From NCBI GenBank assembly GCA_030615425.1, contig JAUWZG010000003.1:1-25881 (forward strand): a stretch of 25,881 nt of DNA, written 5' to 3'. The position numbers and the translations under genes were made by a program. The stretch is from Dehalococcoidia bacterium (lineage in GTDB: Bacteria > Chloroflexota > Dehalococcoidia > Dehalococcoidales > BS750m-G39). Shown piece after piece: positions 23,727 to 25,881 of the stretch. The notes below the pieces were generated by a model, which saw only the letters and a list, made by a program, of their open reading frames with translations, was not told where the DNA came from and ran no database searches. How positions within the stretch are numbered: the stretch's first letter is position 1; every line of letters begins with the position of its first letter.

Positions 23727-25076
23727 CTAGTAGGTACCATATTCTTTGGCGGCTGCCATCATGGCACGCAGATTATCTGGATTACACTTATCAATAGCTG
23801 CCCCGCCGGTTAAGATATAACCGCCACCTTTACTACAAACCTCGATAAGTTGGCGGCAGTATTCTTTAACAGCCTGGGGCGTACCCGTACATATCAGCGA
23901 GGCAGGTACATTCCCGGCGATACAGGCGGTGTCACTGAGGACTTCTTTGGCTCTGGCCATATCCGTCTGGTCAAAATGCCACATCACCGCGCCCCTAGGC
24001 AAATCTTTAATAATCTCCAAACGCCTATTATAGCTTCCCTCTGCGAATAACATCGGCAAGAGGCCCTCATCAACCAAGCCCAAGATAACCTTTTTCAAGG
24101 TGGGCCAGTAGAAGGTCTCGTACTGCTTGTTGGACATAAAAGAATCATCACCTTTATGCAGCGGCATAAATATTATTGGACCCCCGGAGGCATTGGCAGC
24201 CGACACTGCCCCCTCAATATTCAGGGGTGTTACTTTTTCCATGGCTTCTAGTAACTTGTCCGGCTGCCGGTACATATCCATGACTATCCCCCGGGTCCCT
24301 CTTAGTGTATCGGCAAAGGTATCAAAGGGCGCCATGGCCATGCCACCCCGGAAAGACGGGAATCCCTCTGCCATCACCTTCTGGCTGCACTCCTCAACAG
24401 CCTCCCACCATTTCCCCAATTCTCTACCAGCATCTACAATAGCTTGAAACGCCGCCTGGACATCCGGCATTGTGCACGGTAGTAAAAAATTGGACGGCAT
24501 CCCCAATGCGTGTGTGAAGGGAGAAAGCCTCTGGAAAGGCTCCAGGACTCCTAATGTGCGGGGCAGATAGAATCTAAGACAAAAATCAGACGGGTCATTG
24601 AGGAAGACATCGTATTCGTCCGCCTTCATATACTCGCCTTCAACAAACTGATGAAATCTGGCATCATCAGGCAGACCATGGCCCGGCCATTTCGATATTC
24701 TGTTATCAAGGAGCTCACTTACCCTACCTGGAAAGACAAGACCGGGACCACCAAACATATCCATATCATCAAAATCCTGCATGAACTTCAGCCACGCCCG
24801 GCAGAGTTCATCAGAATCATACATGGCCGTCCGGAGCGTTATCCCAGCATAATAAGTCGGAAAATAGCCTACAGGCAGATTAACCGGTACCCGGTCGGGC
24901 TCCCTCAGCTGAATAGCGTCGATTATCCTCGTTAATCTTGCCTTGTAGGCTTTCTCGGCTTCTGGGCTGGAGAACTTAACATCAGGCGAAAGCCACCTCT
25001 TGAATCGCTCTTCCCGTTTTTCCTCCGGAGATAACTCCGCCCATTTCTTCTCTACTGTCAATTGGCTCCTACTCAT
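23727..25076 (-). CDS. Uroporphyrinogen decarboxylase-family corrinoid methyltransferase-like protein
   Basis: A 449-residue UroD-fold protein. In this branch (MtaA/CmuA-like and O-demethylase-associated proteins) members move methyl groups between a corrinoid protein and an acceptor rather than making heme. Family stretches include DAIQLREPDRVPVNLP (54-69), MPLHKGDD, and GNVPASLICTGTP (388-400). The H-x-C zinc motif of MtaA is replaced by FAEG (344-347), and no Cys-His set is obvious near the C-terminus beyond C431. The ATG (25076) overlaps the TGA of a corrinoid-protein tail by 4 bp, so a corrinoid partner once stood directly upstream. True heme-pathway HemE is unlikely: HemE is about 350 residues. 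Confidence 0.85.
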   Translation of the reverse strand: MSRSQLTVEKKWAELSPEEKREERFKRWLSPDVKFSSPEAEKAYKARLTRIIDAIQLREPDRVPVNLPVGYFPTYYAGITLRTAMYDSDELCRAWLKFMQDFDDMDMFGGPGLVFPGRVSELLDNRISKWPGHGLPDDARFHQFVEGEYMKADEYDVFLNDPSDFCLRFYLPRTLGVLEPFQRLSPFTHALGMPSNFLLPCTMPDVQAAFQAIVDAGRELGKWWEAVEECSQKVMAEGFPSFRGGMAMAPFDTFADTLRGTRGIVMDMYRQPDKLLEAMEKVTPLNIEGAVSAANASGGPIIFMPLHKGDDSFMSNKQYETFYWPTLKKVILGLVDEGLLPMLFAEGSYNRRLEIIKDLPRGAVMWHFDQTDMARAKEVLSDTACIAGNVPASLICTGTPQAVKEYCRQLIEVCSKGGGYILTGGAAIDKCNPDNLRAMMAAAKEYGTY

Positions 25077-25174
25077 CCCTTTGCTAGCGACACTGCCACC
25101 ATGGCGTCTTTACCGTAGGCATCGGCAGATGCATATTTCCTGACTTCATCGTCAATCTGGCCGCCACCAATCAT
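25073..25174 (-). pseudogene. Tail of a methyltransferase corrinoid protein
   Basis: The 33-codon frame MIGGGQIDDEVRKYASADAY, then GKDAMVAVSLAKG and TGA, matches the last ~35 residues of B12-binding corrinoid proteins (MtaC/MttC type), where I-G-G-x-x-x-x-x-x-x-x-x-x-x-A-D-A-Y-x-x-D-A closes the Rossmann domain. The B12 motif D-x-H-x-x-G and everything before are gone; a stop in frame (TAA) stands two codons before the ATG. The TGA overlaps the ATG of the UroD-like gene (ATGA), preserving the old coupling. Confidence 0.8.
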
Positions 25175-25208
25175 AAGTTAGGTTCTGCCACTCCCATTTG
25201 GATTCGTT

Positions 25209-25265
25209 CTAACCATATAGATAGGCCTTTTTCACATGCTCATCATTGGCTAGTTCCTTAGGCTG
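25209..25265 (-). pseudogene. Tail of a Liv-type (branched-chain amino acid) ABC ATPase
   Basis: After the TGA at 25268-25266 the same frame continues QPKELANDEHVKKAYLYG and TAG (25211-25209). The ending E-L-x-x-D-x-x-V-x-x-A-Y-L is the standard C-terminus of LivF/LivG ATPases. No other part of an ATPase is present. The short length limits certainty, but the adjoining binding protein is of the same transporter class. Confidence 0.6.
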
Positions 25266-25391
25266 TCAGCCAACCGGCGGCCTGGTATTAGGAGGTGGTG
25301 GATTTTTCATTCCAATGCGGAAGTATTCACCGGTCTCCTTACGCTTCCAGCCTGCTCGATATTTTACCGCTAAAATCCTAAACTCAATGTC
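25266..25391 (-). pseudogene. Tail of an AprB-like ferredoxin
   Basis: The frame IEFRILAVKYRAGWKRKETG, then EYFRIGMKNPPPPNTRPPVG and TGA, lines up with the end of the window's intact ferredoxin (RGYWKNKVTGEVHQI) and goes beyond it with the M-K-N-P-x-P-P-N-T-R-P-P ending also found at 15243-15361. The cysteine-bearing part is absent. It begins directly after the stop of the binding-protein gene. A GTG at 25409 could start a 47-residue peptide, but the stretch between is inside that gene, so a relic is more likely. Confidence 0.7.
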
Positions 25392-25393
25392 TA

Positions 25394-25881
25394 CTATTCT
25401 GTTGGCCACGCCGGCTTGGGATAGATCCACTCTGACGTGAGCACTACGGCCGGCCAGTCACCGCCGCCCACGATTTCCACTATCCCACCCTGCCACTGAC
25501 CAATCTCACCGGGATGGGTTTCCTTAGCCATAAGCCCGCCGCCTTCACCGAACATCTCGAAGTAGGTATCTCCCAGAAGGGTATCGAAATGGTGCGTGGC
25601 TATGTAATCCCTTATCGTGTCCTGGTCAAGGGTTCCGGTCGCCACGATAGACTGCTCCCAGATGTCACACATAGGCTCGTAGAATACAGTTCCCCACCAA
25701 TCCAGGTTTGGCCAGCCAACCATAGCCTCGAGCTCACTAAAATGTCTTTCAAACTCGGGGCCTGTCTTGCTGTTAGCCGCGGCAAAACAGGTTACCCCCT
25801 CTACTGCCGAGGGATCACCAAACGATACTCCATAAAAGCCGAAATTGGCTCCAGGGCCCATGATAACGGCCGGCGGGTTAA
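25394..25881 (-). CDS. Branched-chain amino acid-type ABC binding protein, C-terminal part
   Basis: The frame is open to the window edge on the minus strand (…NPPAVIMGPGANFGFYGVSF), so the gene continues beyond base 25881; about 162 residues are visible. The pattern G-P-G-A-x-F-G-F-Y, the long W-x-x-x-x-x-Y-x-P-M-x-D helix and the ending QWQGGIVEIVGGGDWPAVVL, then YPKPAWPTE, fit Peripla_BP_6 (LivK-like) periplasmic receptors. Such receptors in this kind of genome may bind compounds other than amino acids, including aromatic acids. Two TAG stops in a row close the frame. The ATG at 25861 is internal. Confidence 0.85.
   Translation of the reverse strand, partial: NPPAVIMGPGANFGFYGVSFGDPSAVEGVTCFAAANSKTGPEFERHFSELEAMVGWPNLDWWGTVFYEPMCDIWEQSIVATGTLDQDTIRDYIATHHFDTLLGDTYFEMFGEGGGLMAKETHPGEIGQWQGGIVEIVGGGDWPAVVLTSEWIYPKPAWPTE

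Noticed and set aside
25246..25440. Plus-strand open frame reading LGCQPTGGLVLGGGGFF
   Set aside because: It resembles a plus-strand frame near 15230, but codon comparison shows the changes are silent on the minus strand (M-K-N-P-x-P-P-N-T-R-P-P ending), so the plus frame is a shadow.
1..25881. CRISPR arrays, insertion sequences, rRNA genes, replication origin
   Set aside because: No regularly spaced repeats, transposase-like frames, rRNA-like stretches or DnaA-box clusters were found by eye.

Overview
The window reads as a chromosomal segment from a member of the Chloroflexota, most likely Dehalococcoidia-like. This is inferred from gene content (a carB-pyrK pair, hom and thrC on the same strand, AprA/AprB-like flavoprotein-ferredoxin genes, UroD-type methyltransferase and corrinoid genes) and from strong AGGAGG-type ribosome sites with frequent GTG/TTG starts. 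No 16S or marker-gene comparison was possible, so the taxonomy is an inference. Both window edges cut genes: carB at the left and a branched-chain amino acid type binding protein at the right.

Positions 1-7204 are mostly housekeeping. carB and pyrK (pyrimidine synthesis) overlap by 4 bp. A GC-rich intergenic repeat follows, then yjbQ and two tandem mini desulforedoxin-like proteins with their own consensus promoter. Convergent to these, on the minus strand, are folE, thrC and an unrecognised 108-aa gene.

Positions 7205-8573 are an AT-rich accessory island. It holds a toxin-antitoxin-like operon (56-aa antitoxin, 91-aa RelE/ParE-like toxin, 149-aa unknown protein) behind a palindromic operator. 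It ends with a second copy of the intergenic repeat.

Positions 8574-11363 carry a two-gene minus-strand operon (double-parvulin membrane foldase, then homoserine dehydrogenase) and a divergent tRNA-Pro(GGG). Just after the tRNA is a fragment of a type ISP restriction-methylation enzyme.

Positions 11813-15037 carry a Sir2 deacylase with an unusual HhH-GPD/Fe-S protein, and a NodI/NodJ-like ABC-2 exporter pair with its own promoter.

Positions 15243-23567 form a long minus-strand unit. A near-perfect promoter drives a peptide-type ABC importer (binding protein, two permeases, two ATPases), followed by an AprA-like flavoprotein and an AprB-like 4Fe-4S ferredoxin. The leader of the binding-protein gene contains two tiny ORFs, and two hairpins separate that gene from the permeases.

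Positions 23627-25881 hold a UroD-family corrinoid methyltransferase-like gene preceded by a run of gene tails: the 3' ends of a corrinoid protein, a Liv-type ATPase and an AprB-like ferredoxin, stacked within about 320 bp on one strand. A homologous ferredoxin tail also lies next to the intact ferredoxin 10 kb away. The pattern suggests repeated module deletion or exchange among corrinoid, Liv and flavoprotein-ferredoxin cassettes. This run of tails and the duplicated intergenic repeat are the least ordinary parts of the window.
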